DNA of 64,000 nucleotides. Source: Bubalus kerabau (lineage: Eukaryota; Chordata; Mammalia; Artiodactyla; Bovidae). The translations under genes were made by a program, and so were the position numbers. This document shows positions 30,567-42,373 of this stretch, one piece after another. Location: contig NC_073627.1 of the NCBI RefSeq assembly GCF_029407905.1, positions 139,389,697 through 139,453,696 on the forward strand, in the 5' to 3' direction. Numbering within the stretch: position 1 is the stretch's first letter; each line of letters begins with the position of its first letter. Under the pieces are notes generated by a model. That model had not been told where the DNA came from, made no database searches, and saw only the letters and a list, made by a program, of their open reading frames with translations.

Positions 30567-32845
30567 CAGTTCAGTTCAGTCGCTCAGTCGTGTCCAACTG
30601 TTTGTGACCCCATGAATCACAGCACGCCAGGCCTCCCTGTCCATCACCAACTCCCGGAGTTCACTCAGACTCACGTCCATCGAGTCAGTGATGCCATCCA
30701 GCCATCTCATCCTCTGTCATCCCCTTCTCCTCATCCCCTTCTCCTCCTGCCCCCAATCCCTCCCAGCAGCAGAGTCTTTTCCAATGAGTCAACTCTTCGC
30801 ATGAGGTGGCCAAAGTACTGGAGTTTCAGCTTTAGCATCATTCCTTCCAAAGAAATCCCAGGGCTGATCTCCTTCAGAATGGACTGGTTGGATCTCCTTG
30901 CAGTCCAAGGGACTCTCAACAGTCTTCTCCAACACCACAGTTCAAAAGCATCAATTCTTCGGCACTCAGCTTTCTTCACAGTCCAACTCTCACCTCCATA
31001 CATGACCACAGGAAAAACCATAGCCTTGACTAGACGGACCTTTGTTGGCAAAGTAATGTCTCTGCTTTTGAATATGCTCTCTAGGTTGGTTATAACTTTT
31101 CTTCCAAGGAGTAAGCATCTTTTAATTTCATGGCTGCAGTCACCATCTGTAGTGATTTTGGAGCCCAAAAAAATAAAGTCTGACACTGTTTCCACTGTTT
31201 CCCCATCTATTTCCCATGAAGTGATGGGACCAGATGCCATGATCTTCGTTTTCTAAATGTTGAGCTTTAAGCCAACTTTTTCACTCTCCTCTTTCACCTT
31301 CATCAAGAGGCTTTTTAGTTCCTCTTCACTTTCTGCCATAAGGGTGGTGTCATCTGCATATCTGAGGTTATTGATATTTCTCCAAGCACTCTTGATTCCA
31401 GCTTGTGCTTCTTCCAGCCCAGCATTTTTCATGATATACTCTGCATATAAGTTAAATAAGCAGGGTGACAATATACAGTCTTGACCTACTCCTTTTCCTA
31501 TTTGGAACCAGTCTGTTGTTCCATGTCCAGTTTTAACTGTTGCTTCCTGACCTGCATATAGGTTTCTCAAGAGGCAGGTCAGGTGGTCTGGTATTCCCAT
31601 CTCTCCCCGAATTTTCCATAGTCTATTGTGATCCACACAGTCAAAGGCTTTGGCATAATCAATAAAGCAGAAATAGATGTTTTTCTGGAACTCTCTTGCT
31701 TTTTCGATGATCCAGCGGATGTTGGCAATTTGATCTCTGGTTCCTCTGCCTTTTCTAAAACCAGCTTGAACATCAGGAAGTTCATGGTTTGCATATTGCT
31801 GAAGCCTGGCTTGGAGAATTTTGAGCATTACTTGACAAGCGTGTGAGATGAGTGCAATTGTGCGGTAGTTTGAGCATGCTTTGGCATTGCCTTTCTTTGG
31901 CACTGGAATGAAAACTGACCTTTTCCAGTCCTGTGGCCACTGCTGAGTTTTCCAAACTTTCTGGCGTATTGAGTGCAGCACTTTCACAGCATCATCTTTC
32001 AGGATTTGAAATAGCTCAACTGGAATGCCATCACCTCCACTAGCTTTGTTCGTAGTGATGCTTTCTAAGGCCCATTTGACTTCACATTCCAGGATGTCTG
32101 GATCTAGGTGAATGATCACACCATTGTGATTATCTTAGTTGTGAAGATCTTTTTTGTACAGTTTTTCTGTGTATTCTTGCCACCTCTTCTTAATATCTTC
32201 TGTTTCTGTTAGGTCCATACCATTTTTGTCCTTTATCGAGCCCATCTTTGCATGAAATGTTCCCTTGGTATCTCTAATTTTCTTGAAGAGATCTCTAGTC
32301 TTTCCCAGTCTGTTGTTTTCCTCTATTTCTTTGCATTGTTCGCTGAGGAAGGCTTTATCATCTCTTCTTGCTATTCTTTGGAACTCTGCATTCAGATGCT
32401 TATATCTTTCCTTTTCTCCTTTGCTTTTCACTTCACTTCTTTTCACAGCTATTTGTAAGGCCTCCCCAGACACCCATTTTGCTTTTTTGCATTTCTTTTC
32501 CATGAGGATGGTCTTGATCCCTGTCTCCTGTACAATGTCACGAACCTCAGTCCATAGTTCATCAGGCACTCTATCTATCAGATCTAGTCCCTTAAATCTA
32601 TTTGTCACTTCCACTGTATAATCATAAGGGATTTGGTTTAGGTCATACCTGAATGGTCTAGTGGTTTTCCCTACTTTCTTCAATTTAAGTCTGAATTTGG
32701 CAATAAGGAGTTCATGATCTGAGCCACAGTCAGTTCCTGGTCTTGTTTTTGTTAACTGTATAGAGCTTCTCCATCTTTGGCTGCAAAGAATACAATCAAT
32801 CTGATCTGTGTTGACCATCTGGTGATGTCCATGTGTAGAGTCTTC
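30567..32845 (-). mobile_element. BovB (RTE-type) LINE, 2.28 kb, nested in L1M
   Basis: It has the antisense BovB 3' end (cagttcagttcagtcgctca) at the left and stops within the endonuclease region at the right. Flanked by a perfect 9-bp duplication, tccctcatt, at 30558-30566 and 32846-32854. Full-length BovB is about 3.2 kb, so roughly the first quarter is absent. BovB is known to have entered ruminants by horizontal transfer; that is family knowledge, not visible here. Confidence 0.96.
30731..32818 (-). pseudogene. BovB ORF2 (endonuclease C-terminus and reverse transcriptase), nearly open
   Basis: BovB ORF2 makes an apurinic-like endonuclease fused to a reverse transcriptase that copies BovB RNA, and Bov SINE RNA, at the target site. 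Three open stretches lie in one frame: 32818-32135, 32119-31253 and 31240-30731. They are separated by single stops, TAA at 32135-32137 and TAG at 31253-31255, with a TGA at 30731-30733 (probably a CpG change). The RT motif A region FIDYAKAFDCVDHN and the active-site YADD (31349-31360) are intact. The DHELLIAKFRLKLKK part near the right end is the endonuclease C-terminus. Just upstream the frame is lost by a small deletion, and the N-terminus is truncated. Confidence 0.93.
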
Positions 32846-35655
32846 TCCCTCATTAACCTGGCTATAAGTTATTGTTTTACTGATTCTTTTTTGAATAACC
32901 AGTTTTGATACAACAGATTATTGTTATTGTTTTCCTATTTTCCATTTCACTGACTTCCGCTCTAATTTTTATTACATCTTTTTCTGCTTGCTGTATATTT
33001 CTTTCTCTAGTTTCCTAAGGTGGAAGATTAAGTCACTGAATTTAAATCTGCCTTATTTTCTAATATATATATTTGATATAATTATTATAAATTTCTAAGT
33101 ATTGCTTTAGCTACATCCTACAAATCTTGATTTTTTTTATTTTGCTTTACTAAAAATGTATTTATATTTTGAGACTTTTTCTTTGGTCAATGGTTGTATA
33201 AAAATATGTTGTTCAATTTACAACTATTCTGGAAATTTCTTTCAGTTTAATTCCTTTGTAGTATGAAAACCACTTTGTATGATTTCTATTCTTTTAAATT
33301 TGTAATCTTTTAAGGCCCAGAATATAGTCTATCTTGGTGAGTCTTCCATAAGAGTTTGAGAAAAAAGTCTATTCTCCCATTATTTGATGAAGTAATCTAT
33401 AAATGTCAACTAGGTCAATTTTGATTGATAGTGCTGTTCAGGTCATTTGTCTCCTTACTGATTTTCAAGCTATTTGTTCCTTCAATCACTAATCAAAGAA
33501 TGTTGAATTATCTAACAATAGTGGATTTGTCTATTTCTCCTTTCATTTCCTTCACTTTTTGCCTCACATATTTTAATGTTGTTTTGTTAGTTACATAAAC
33601 ACTTAGGATTGATTTGTCTTCTTGGAAAATTGATTTCTTTATCACTATGTAATGCTTCTCTGTTTCCCTGATTATCTTCCTAGCCCTGACATCTACTTCC
33701 TCTGAAACTAACATAGCTACTCCAGCTTTCACTAAAGTGATATATCTTCTTCACTCCATTTACTTTTTAACCTGTCTTTACAGTTAAGTGAATTTCTTGT
33801 ATACTATATGTAAATGGCTCCTTTATAGCTACACTTTTAGATCAATGGAGAATATGAAAATTGAAAGCATTTGTTTTATCTTTATTTCTCCAATGCTCTT
33901 TTTTATATAGATTCAATTTTTTCTGTATTTTGAATTGTGTGTCATAACATTCACATTTAGTGCAATTACTGATATAGTTGGCTTGATATCTACCGTGTTT
34001 GTAACCATTTTCCGTTCATCACATTTGTTCTGTTTCTTTTTTCCTACTTCTTTTTCTGACTTCTCTGATTTTAAATAAGCATTTTATGATTCCATTTTAC
34101 CCCTTCTCTTAGCATGTACTTATGCCTCTCTTTTTTAGCCATTGCTAGTGATGCTATAGAGTTACTAATAAAAATTTTTGGCTAATCTAAGTTCACCTCC
34201 ACATAACATTATATGACCTCTCATGGAGTACACATATAGGGAGGAATCCAAATTCCTTCTTCCTGTCTCTTGTGAAACTGTTTTCATTCATCAATATGAT
34301 GTAAATCCCCTAATAAACTGTTACTCATTTATTTAAATAAATAATTATCTTTTAGATCAAGAGAGAATAGAAAAGTAAAATTATTATTTTACCTTTATTT
34401 CTTCTCTGATGCTTTTTATTATGTACATCCAATTTTTCATCCTGTATCATTTTCCTCTATTTGAAGAACTTTTAACACTTCTTGCAGTAGAGGTCTGCTG
34501 CTGATAAATTCTCTTAGTTTTTGTTGTTGTTGTTATTTTTCTGATAGGGTCTTTTTTTTCCTCTTCACTTTGAAAGATAATGTTGTTGAATATAGAATTC
34601 CCTCTCTCAACACTTATATTTCACACGACTCCCTTCTAACTTGCATAGTTTCTGAAAAGAAGTTTGGTATGATTCTTATCCTTGCTACAGGTGAAATGAC
34701 TTTCCCTCCTGGTTTCTTTCCAGAGTATCCTTTTGTTATTCCTTCCTGCAGTTTGTATGTGACATGCTTAGATGTGGTTAACTTTTGGTATTTATCTTGC
34801 ATAGTCTACTCTCTGCTTCCCAAATCTCTGCTTTGTCATCTATACTTTGGAAAGCTTACAGCCATAATTAATTCAAATATTTCTTCTGCTTCATCTTGTC
34901 TTTGTTCTCTTTCTGGTATTTCAATCAAGCAAAAATTACACCTTTTGAAATTGTCCCACATTTCTTAGATATTCTATTTTTTCTTCATTCTTCATTCTCT
35001 TTGAATTTTAGTTTGGGAAGTTTCTATAGATCTAGTTTTAAGATCATTAATTCTTTCTTCAGTTGTGTTGAGTCTACTGATGGCTCATCAAATACTTTCA
35101 ATTGTATTACAGTGTTTTTGATCTAACATTTGCTTTTTCCTTAGTTTCCATTTGCTTTTCCATTACACATTTGTTGTTACAGCTTGTCTATTTTTCACTT
35201 TTAGAGTCTTTAACAAATTAATCAGAGTTATTTTAAATGTCCTTTTTGATAATTACAACATCTCTGTGACCTGTCTGATTCCAATGATTACTTTGTCTCT
35301 TGAGACTGTTTTTCTTGCCTTGGGCAAATATTGTAATTTTCTGTTGAAAGCTGGACTTGATGTATTAGGTAATAGGAACTGAGGTAACTAGGCCTTTGAC
35401 ATGAGGATTTATATTAACTTGGCAAGGACCTTGGCTGTATTTAATGTTTTCCATAGCCAGAGGCATCAGGTTTCTTAATGTCTTTGTTTTTGTCCCCCCT
35501 GTTGACTTTGGGCTTCCTTAGGTACTTCTCTTTGGGGAGAATCTATGCCTTGGGGCTCTTCCATGGTAATTCACTGTAATACCAGAATTCTGTTAGTGTG
35601 ATGATAAGGTATGGGGGAAGAGAAGCGTTCTGTCATCTTATAATTAAATGTCAGC

Positions 35656-35717
35656 TTTTTTTTTTTTTTTTAATTTTATTTTATTTTTAGACTTTACATA
35701 ACTGTATTAGTTTTGCA
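35656..35717 (-). mobile_element. Very short L1 3' end insertion, antisense
   Basis: A 16-base T run, then aattttattttatttttaga and ctttacataactgtattagt, is the extreme 3' end of bovine L1 in reverse. No target duplication of useful length is evident, unlike the similar insertion at 14436. Confidence 0.85.
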
Positions 35718-35967
35718 GGACTCTGTCTCTGGTCTTTGGCCTTTACAAGTGACTCTCCAGTGACAGAGCTTTTTTTCTTCCCCATTAGTTTCTCAGGCTA
35801 CAATATTTCAAGTCTATTTCTTTAAAGCTCTGATCCCTGTTTGCTATGTATTTACCACCTTTAGGTGATACAGGAATGGTAGAGGGTTCAAGAGTGGCAA
35901 GAACATCCTTCCCCAGCTAAGACTGGCAAAGTCTCTTCCTCTGGAGAGAAGGCATTTGTTATGAAGG

Positions 35968-36172
35968 CAGTGGTGGCTCAGATGAAAGAATCTGCCTGCA
36001 GTGCAGGAGACCAGGTTTGATCCCTGGGTCAGGAAGAGCCCCTGGAGAAGGGAATGGCAACTCCAGTATTCATGCCTGGGAAATTCCATGGACAGAGGAG
36101 CCTGGTGAGCTACAGTCCACGGGGTTTCAAAGGGTCAGACTTGACTGAGCAGCTAACACTTTCTTTCACTTT
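35968..36172 (+). mobile_element. Bov-tA SINE, sense
   Basis: Contains gcagtggtggctcagatgaa, gatccctgggtcaggaagag and gctacagtccacggggtttc, ending in ctttctttcactttct. Confidence 0.92.
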
Positions 36173-36370
36173 CTCCTAGCCAGAGTTTTGAGGAGCTTTA
36201 CCTTAGGTTTTCAGGAGGAAAACCTGGTGGAGTTCATGGAGGTGAAGCCCACAAAAGTGTGTGAGACCCTCTGAGAATGTTGCCTCCAGATCCCAGTAAT
36301 TCATCAAAATAACCACTTAAGTTTCTCACTCATTTATGACTGCAGGGGCTTCTGCAAGCAAAAGAGATTA

Positions 36371-36599
36371 GGGGATTATGAGTTTTAAAAACAAATATTG
36401 TAAATGTTGAGTGAAGAATTCCACCACGAGTGATGAAATACTAAAAATAGCTCTATGACCTGAGCATAGAGAAAGTTTCTCTGGACTCTGGGTAGGAAAA
36501 TAAACTTCTTAACAATTCTCAAAGTTGAACAATTCTTAGCAATTCTTAATGTTGAACCTGTGCTTCACACAGGTTTGACATCCAAATTTACACACACAG
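36371..36599. other. Unassigned DNA, no gene seen
   Basis: Short AT-rich stretch with a local partial repeat of acaattctcaaagttgaaca-type sequence at about 36515-36560. No gene. Confidence 0.4.
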
Positions 36600-36885
36600 A
36601 AATAGTAGAAAAAGATATTTTAGCAATGTAGAAGTAACTGTATCAGAAGTAACTATAATATTGTAACATGTGATGAGAATAGAGCTTAAAGGTTCTCACT
36701 ATACAACACAATGAAACAGTAATCTGGAGAGGTGAAAAATGTATTGTCTAACTTTATTATGGTAATCATTTTGCAATACATATGTGTATCAAATCATCAT
36801 ATTGTACAACTGAAACTTACACAATGCTATATGTCAATTATATTTCAATAAAGCTTGGGAAAAAGAAGTAAAAAAAAATAAAATT
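36600..36885 (+). mobile_element. L1MA-type 3' end, sense
   Basis: Landmarks: ttatggtaatcattttgcaa, tatgtgtatcaaatcatcat, attgtacaactgaaacttac and gctatatgtcaattatattt, ending caataaagc plus A-rich sequence. Same family as 30207-30347. Confidence 0.7.
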
Positions 36886-37086
36886 AAAACAGCTCTGTTA
36901 CTTCATGGATCTCTTTACTAAAAAATTGAAAGGAAGACCCTTCTTATTTATAACTTTTTTTTTTCAATACAAGCTTTAAGAAATATTACGGAAAGAATAC
37001 AAGGAGTAATCATGACACTTTTCCAAATTAATTAATTGTTTGCCTTTAGGTAGATTAATATTAATATATATGAATATGTGTATGTG

Positions 37087-37302
37087 TGCTTAGTCACTCA
37101 GTCATGTCTAGCTCTTTGTGATCCTTTAGACTGTAGCCCATCAGGCTCCTCTGTCCATGGGGTTTTCCAGGCAAGAATACTGGGGTGAGTTGCCATTTTC
37201 TTCTCCAGGGGAATCTCCCTGACCTGGGGATCGAATCTGTGTCTCTTGTGTCTCCTGTATTGCAGGCAGATTCCTTACCTGCTGAGCCATCAGGTAATCC
37301 CA
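37087..37302 (-). mobile_element. Bov-tA SINE, antisense
   Basis: Contains gtgcttagtcactcagtcat and ggcaagaatactggggtgag, and ends ctgagccatcaggtaatccc. A TA-rich block follows immediately. Confidence 0.92.
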
Positions 37303-37620
37303 CATATGAATATATATCAATATTATTATATAGATAAATATATAAAAATATATAAATTTATTTATATAAATAAATATTATAATTTATATTATTAATATAA
37401 ATTATATAATATATATATTATATATAAATATATATAAATCCCACATATTGACATTATTATATATATAAATATATAAAATTATATAAATATAAATATAATT
37501 TATATATAAATATATAAATCAATATTATATATATATAAATATATAAAATAAGTATGTGTGTGAATAATATTATATATAAGTATAATATATACATGAATAT
37601 ATTATATATGAATATTATTT
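37303..37620. repeat. AT-rich block with repeated units
   Basis: About 320 bp of almost pure A/T. Longer units recur: cacatatgaatatatatcaa at about 37304 and the related cacatattgacattattata at about 37442, each followed by ataaatatataaaa-type runs, and a third caatattatatatatat near 37522. Many segments are self-complementary. Confidence 0.85.
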
Positions 37621-39105
37621 TCTCTGAATTATTTGAAAGGAAGTTGGAGACATCATGCCCCTTTACCTGGTACTTCAGTGTATATCTCTTAAGAAAAAAA
37701 TTATCATAGATAAACACATTACAGCTTTCAAACTCAAGAGATTTAACTTTGATACACTATACTATACTATTCAATAATCTACAGTCCATCATCAAGTTTT
37801 GACAATTGCCCAATGACAATGTCTACCTGTTTGAAGATTACACACTGCATTTAATACCATGTCTCTGTAATTACCTTTGTAAGAAAATGACTTTAAATGC
37901 ATTGGAGTAGAAGCAAGCTTGGGAAGAAATTATTTCTGTGGAAGGGAAGAGTGGCTTGGGCTGGAGAAGCATCCCTTGGAGGCTTAAAGGTAAAGAAAAG
38001 GAAGAAAATGACAATTGAAATTATTGACATTTATCAGAATCACAAAATGAGAAAACATACTGAATCATAAGAATTATCACCAATTCAAGAAACTGCACTT
38101 TACTAACAAAATAAAGTAACTTTGATATAAGAAACCCAGAGCACAATGAAACCTCTAATTCCTGCCAACATATACCTATTAATGCTGATTTGGAAAAATG
38201 CAACATTCAAAGATGAAGGGAAAGATGACAGAAAACTGCATACTTACAAAACCAGTCTATGAAGAAAATGAGAATAAAAATATTGCAGCTAATGTAAAGT
38301 CTCCCCTTGAAAAGCAACCATTCAATAGTACAGTGAGGAAAACTGTTTAAAAAAAACACTCCAACATAAACTAAACAGCTTTTAAAAAGCATTTTCAAAT
38401 TTTAAAAATCCCTGACTCAAATATTCAAAATATAAGAATTGAAATGATTAACAGAAATGACCATCCAAATGAGGAGATGAAGAAAACAGTCATGGAAAAT
38501 AAAACAAAAGTACAAAATACTTAAGGATGGAATTGGAAAAATAGGTCTGATATGGTTGACAGCTATGTACGTACTAGAAATTATTAGACTTTGAAGATAA
38601 ATAAAAATATAGTCTGAGCCTTCAGGTAACAGACCAAGTTACAAAAGAAATAAAATTATCTTGTTATCACACACCTTGAAAAAGTGTTTTTAAATGTCAA
38701 GGAGAAAAGTGTGAGATAGTTTTAGACATAGTTAAATATTTCTTTAAATATCAAAGTTAAAAGAAAAAAAAAACCGCACAGTTGACAGGTTTAAAAACTC
38801 AGAAAAGATTTAAAGAAATAAAAAAACATTTCCTGGGGAATATTCTAGATGTCAAGTTTTATTAAAGCAAGAATTTGAGAATATTGTAGCAAGGAATAAT
38901 AACAAAATTTTAATATATTTACCTGGATATCTAAGATAAAAACAAATGTAAAGGACAAGTGAAAGGATAACATTTAACTCTTGTATAATGTAAAGAAAAA
39001 AAATAGAAGTGATGCACTAAAATAATGGGAGAATAAAAAAGAGCACAATCATCTCAGCTATTATCCCTAGATTATCAGTGAGAATTAGCTTATATTATTT
39101 AAAGA
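37621..39105. other. A-rich degraded DNA, perhaps ancient LINE; no gene seen
   Basis: The plus strand is A-rich with many short frames and has the texture of a decayed L1M or HAL1 element (agacagaaaactgcatac-type stretches). I cannot align it well enough to name it. No exon seen. Confidence 0.35.
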
Positions 39106-39230
39106 GGCTTCCCTGATGGCTTAGATGGTAAAGAATCTGCCAGCAATGTGGGAGATCTGGGTTTCATCCCTGGGTTAGGAAGATCCTCTGGAGAAGGGAA
39201 TGGCTACCCACTCCAGTATTCTGGTCTTAA
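39106..39230 (+). mobile_element. Bov-tA SINE, sense, 3'-truncated
   Basis: Begins gaggcttccctgatggctta and stops after ccactccagtattctgg, so the last third is missing. Confidence 0.9.
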
Positions 39231-39439
39231 AACTGAAAGCCAAATAATAGAAGCCTAAATAAGGAAAAGAGGACTGATGTCAGCATAGGAAAAATAATGT
39301 GTAGAATAAAAACAAAGCCTTTAAACATTCAGAAAGAAACATCAAAAAAAAGTAAAGAAAACACATCAAATAGAGGAAATATATAATAAATATGGCATAA
39401 TATCTCATAATATTTCACTAAGAAAAGTCAGTTTTGTTT

Positions 39440-40321
39440 CTGTTTTCAGTAATGAACAATCTGAAAAGGAAATTAAGAAAACAGCTCCATTAAAAACAAC
39501 ATCAAAAAGAAATACTTAGGAATAAATCTAACAAAGGAGGTAAAAGACTTGTACACTGAAAACTAGAAAGCATTGCTGCAAGAACTTAAAGATCTAAACA
39601 AATGGAAAGACATTTTGCACTCATGGATAAGAGGAGTTGATATTATTAAGATATCAACGTTAACCAAAGTGATCTACAGATTCAGTGCAGTTCTCGTGAA
39701 AATTTTAAGAGTCAATCCTCAAAATCATATGGAATTGCAAGGGACCATGAATCACCAAAACAACCTTGAAAAAGAAGAATAAAGTTGGTGGACTCACATC
39801 TCCTGAGTTTAAAACTATCTACAAAGCTACAGTGACTAAAACAGTATGGTACAGGCATAAGTGGAGACATAGGAATCAATGGAATTGAATAGAAAATCCA
39901 AAAGTAAACTCACACATATACGATCAGTTGATTTTCAACAAGTATGCCAAGGCCATTCAAAGGAGAAATAAATGGTCCTAGGACAATAGATGATTCTAGG
40001 AAAACTGGATATTCACATGCCAGGAAAAAAAACAAACAAACAATGAAGTTGGACTCTTACCTGATACCATACAGAAATATTTACTCAAAATGGACCAAAA
40101 ATCTAAATGTAAGAGCTAAATCTACAAAATTCTCAAAAGAAAACACTGGGGAAAATCTTCATGACATTGAATTTGGCAAAGCATAATCCACTTTATCAAA
40201 ACTGAGAAGTTTCATTCATCAACAGACACTATTAAGAATGAAAAGACAAAGTACTGAAAGAGTGAAAATAATTGCACATCAGATATCTAATAAGGGACTA
40301 GTATCCAGAATAAATAGCAAA
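39440..40321 (+). mobile_element. Ancient L1M ORF2 region, sense
   Basis: Ordered ORF2 landmarks: acttaggaataaatctaaca, atggaaagacattttgcact, aaagctacagtgactaaaac, acagtatggtacaggcataa, aatggaccaaaaatctaaat. Frames are interrupted repeatedly. Confidence 0.8.
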
Positions 40322-40967
40322 TAAATGGCAAACAGATGAGGAAACAATGGAAATAATGAGAGATTTAATTTGGGGGGGTTCCAAAATCACTGCAGATGGT
40401 GATTGCAGCCATGAAATTAAAAGACACTTACTCCTTGGCAGGAAAGTTATGACTGACCTAGACAGCATATTAAAAAGCAGAGACATTACTTTGCCAACAA
40501 AGGTCCATCTAGTCAAGGCTATGGTTTTTCCAGTAGTCATGTATGGATGTGAGAGTTGGACCATAAAGAAAGCTGAGCTCCGAAGAATTGATGCTTTTGA
40601 ATTGAAGTGTTGGAGAAGACTCTTAGAAGTCCCTTGGACTGCAAGGAGATCCAACCAGTCCATCCTAAAGGAAATCAATCCTGAGTGTTCTTTGGAAGGC
40701 CTAATGTTGAAGCTGAAACTCTAATACTTTGGCCATCTGATGCGAAGAGCTGACTCATTTGAAAAGACCCTGATGCTGGGAAAGATTGAAGGAAGAAGGA
40801 GAAGGGGACGACAGAGGATGAGATGGTTGGATGGCATCACTGACTCAATGGACATGAGTTTGGGTAGACTCCAGGAGATGGTGATGGACAGGAAGGCCTG
40901 GCTTACTGCTGTCCATAGGATCACAAAGAGTCAGACATGACTGAGCTACTGAACTGAACTGAACTGA
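40322..40967 (+). mobile_element. BovB LINE 3' end, sense, with partial ORF
   Basis: The frame opens at 40347 and runs to TAA at 40722-40724, covering the C-terminal BovB region (KSRDITLPTKVHLVKAMVFP, RRIDAFELKCWRRLLEVPW). A second open part at 40740-40940 carries RMRWLDGITDSMDMSLG. It ends in ctgaactgaactgaactgaa, the BovB 3' repeat. It lies inside the L1M above. Confidence 0.93.
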
Positions 40968-41309
40968 ATCACAGAGTTTAGATAAACAGTGCCTAGAACC
41001 AAAATGAGGACATGATTGATTAATTAGGAAAGCTAGGATCAAGGAGCAACAGGAGTCAGAGATAACTGGAAAGTGGTCAGATGACTTCCTGAAATAGAGT
41101 ACTTACAACTATGACAGCCTTTCTTCTGGTCCAATATACTTTTATGGATGAGCTGGGCTCTTTGAAATTAGTGCTAGCTCATTTTTAAGTATCATTCAGA
41201 ATTTTCAAGTTATGAGTTTTACGTTGCCAAATAACCATATGGCTCTTAAACTCTCTAAATCATTGTATTTATTGTGTCTGAATAAATAAAGATTACATTA
41301 GTGTGACAA
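40968..41309. other. Unassigned DNA, no gene seen
   Basis: No confident repeat or exon. Confidence 0.4.
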
Positions 41310-41445
41310 AGTAGAGGAGCCTCTGAATTAAAAGTCAGGAAACATGACTCTGGTAGAAATAACTCTTTGACCTTAAACAAATAATAAACATTTGTTTGTG
41401 CCTCAATTTTATCACCAATAAAATGTCCAGGCTAAATGTGACTGC
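41310..41445 (+). mobile_element. MIR SINE fragment, sense
   Basis: Contains aaaagtcaggaaacatgact, actctttgaccttaaacaaa, tgcctcaattttatcaccaa and taaaatgtccaggctaaatg, in the order of a MIR. Confidence 0.6.
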
Positions 41446-41705
41446 CACAGCCAGTTCTTCAAGTATAAAATTACATAATTACATTATGTATTTATATCCT
41501 TAAAATTTTATTACTGTAGTCACTACCCCTATTATTCTTGGTATTCTCTCTTAAACAGCCCAAAGGTGCTTTGGACCAAGATTGTAAACATTGTATAAAG
41601 ACAGAATGTCTGAACCAATTATGTTAGCAACAGTCTGAAAAATAGAGCTATATAATCCAAATGACCCCAGAATGTCTTTGAAGTCCTGCCTTAAGATATT
41701 TTGCT

Positions 41706-41864
41706 GTTTTTTCTTTCTTTTTCTTTTCTTTTTTTTTTTTTTTTTTTTTTGCCACATGTCTTGTGGGATCTTAGTTCCCCAACCAGGAATTGAACTGGGG
41801 TGTGGGGATGGACTTTGGCAGTGAGCACATGGAGTCCTAATCACTGGACTGCCAGGAATTCCCC
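41706..41864 (-). mobile_element. CHR-type SINE, antisense, with long T-rich tail
   Basis: A T/C-rich run of about 45 bases (reversed A tail) is followed by ttgtgggatcttagttcccc and aatcactggactgccaggaa, ending ttcccc. Confidence 0.85.
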
Positions 41865-41949
41865 TTATTCTTTTTTAAGAGCATAGTGTCTGGCAGAATT
41901 TATCATCCTCTTCAATAAGTTGCATCTATTATCATCACTCTGCTATGTG

Positions 41950-42300
41950 TCTTTCTTTCTAAACAATCTTATTATTGTGGTAAAATATACCTAGCATATA
42001 TCATTTTAACCTAGGTGTATATTTTAACATTTACACCATTTAACATAGGTGTATAATTCAATACATTCACAGTGTTGCATAACTGTCAACATTATCCATA
42101 CCTATACTTGTTATTAATTTATAATATATTATTTTTTATTACAGACATCCTAATGACTGTGAAGTGGCATCTAATTGCAGTTTTGATTTTCATTTTCCTA
42201 ATGACTACCAATGTGGAGCATAGGAGTATATTTTCTTCTGCTTATTGGTTATTTGTGTATCTTCCTTGAAGAAATACCTTTTTTAATCCAGTTTTGAAGT
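41950..42300 (-). mobile_element. Ancient L1M 3' region, antisense
   Basis: The left part (ttattgtggtaaaatatacc) looks like an antisense L1M 3' UTR. The right part (gaagtggcatctaattgcag, ttttgattttcattttccta) is antisense ORF2 3' end. Confidence 0.55.
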
Positions 42301-42373
42301 TAGTGTGTTTTTTTTGTTTTGTTTTGTTTTTGGTGGTTGTTGTTTTGTTGAGTTTTAGTTCCTTATTCTGGAT

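Larger units (their letters stand above)
29510..36370 (-). mobile_element. Large ancient L1M, antisense, multiply interrupted
   Basis: Antisense ORF2 begins near 29600 (tgttgagattttaattagga, tcataatccatgaacac-like text) and continues 30350-30566. After the BovB it goes on from 32855 (aaccagttttgatacaacag) through 34100, then into probable L1M 5' sequence (tgttgaaagctggacttgat near 35342) and beyond a small L1 and a SINE to about 36370. Removing the BovB and one copy of its duplication rejoins the L1 without a gap, which supports one original element. All ORFs are decayed. The far-right part is less certain. Confidence 0.7.

Noticed and set aside
30441..31256. 271-codon plus-strand open frame, the second longest in the window
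   Set aside because: It runs across L1M and then the antisense strand of BovB ORF2; it has no protein character of its own and its length comes from the open frame on the opposite strand.
34570..34968. 132-codon plus-strand open frame
   Set aside because: Lies within antisense ancient L1M sequence and has the composition expected from A-rich coding sequence read backwards.
37303..37620. Repeated spaced units as a CRISPR-like array
   Set aside because: Units are AT-rich, irregular in spacing and adjacent to a SINE in a mammalian genome; this is satellite-like DNA.
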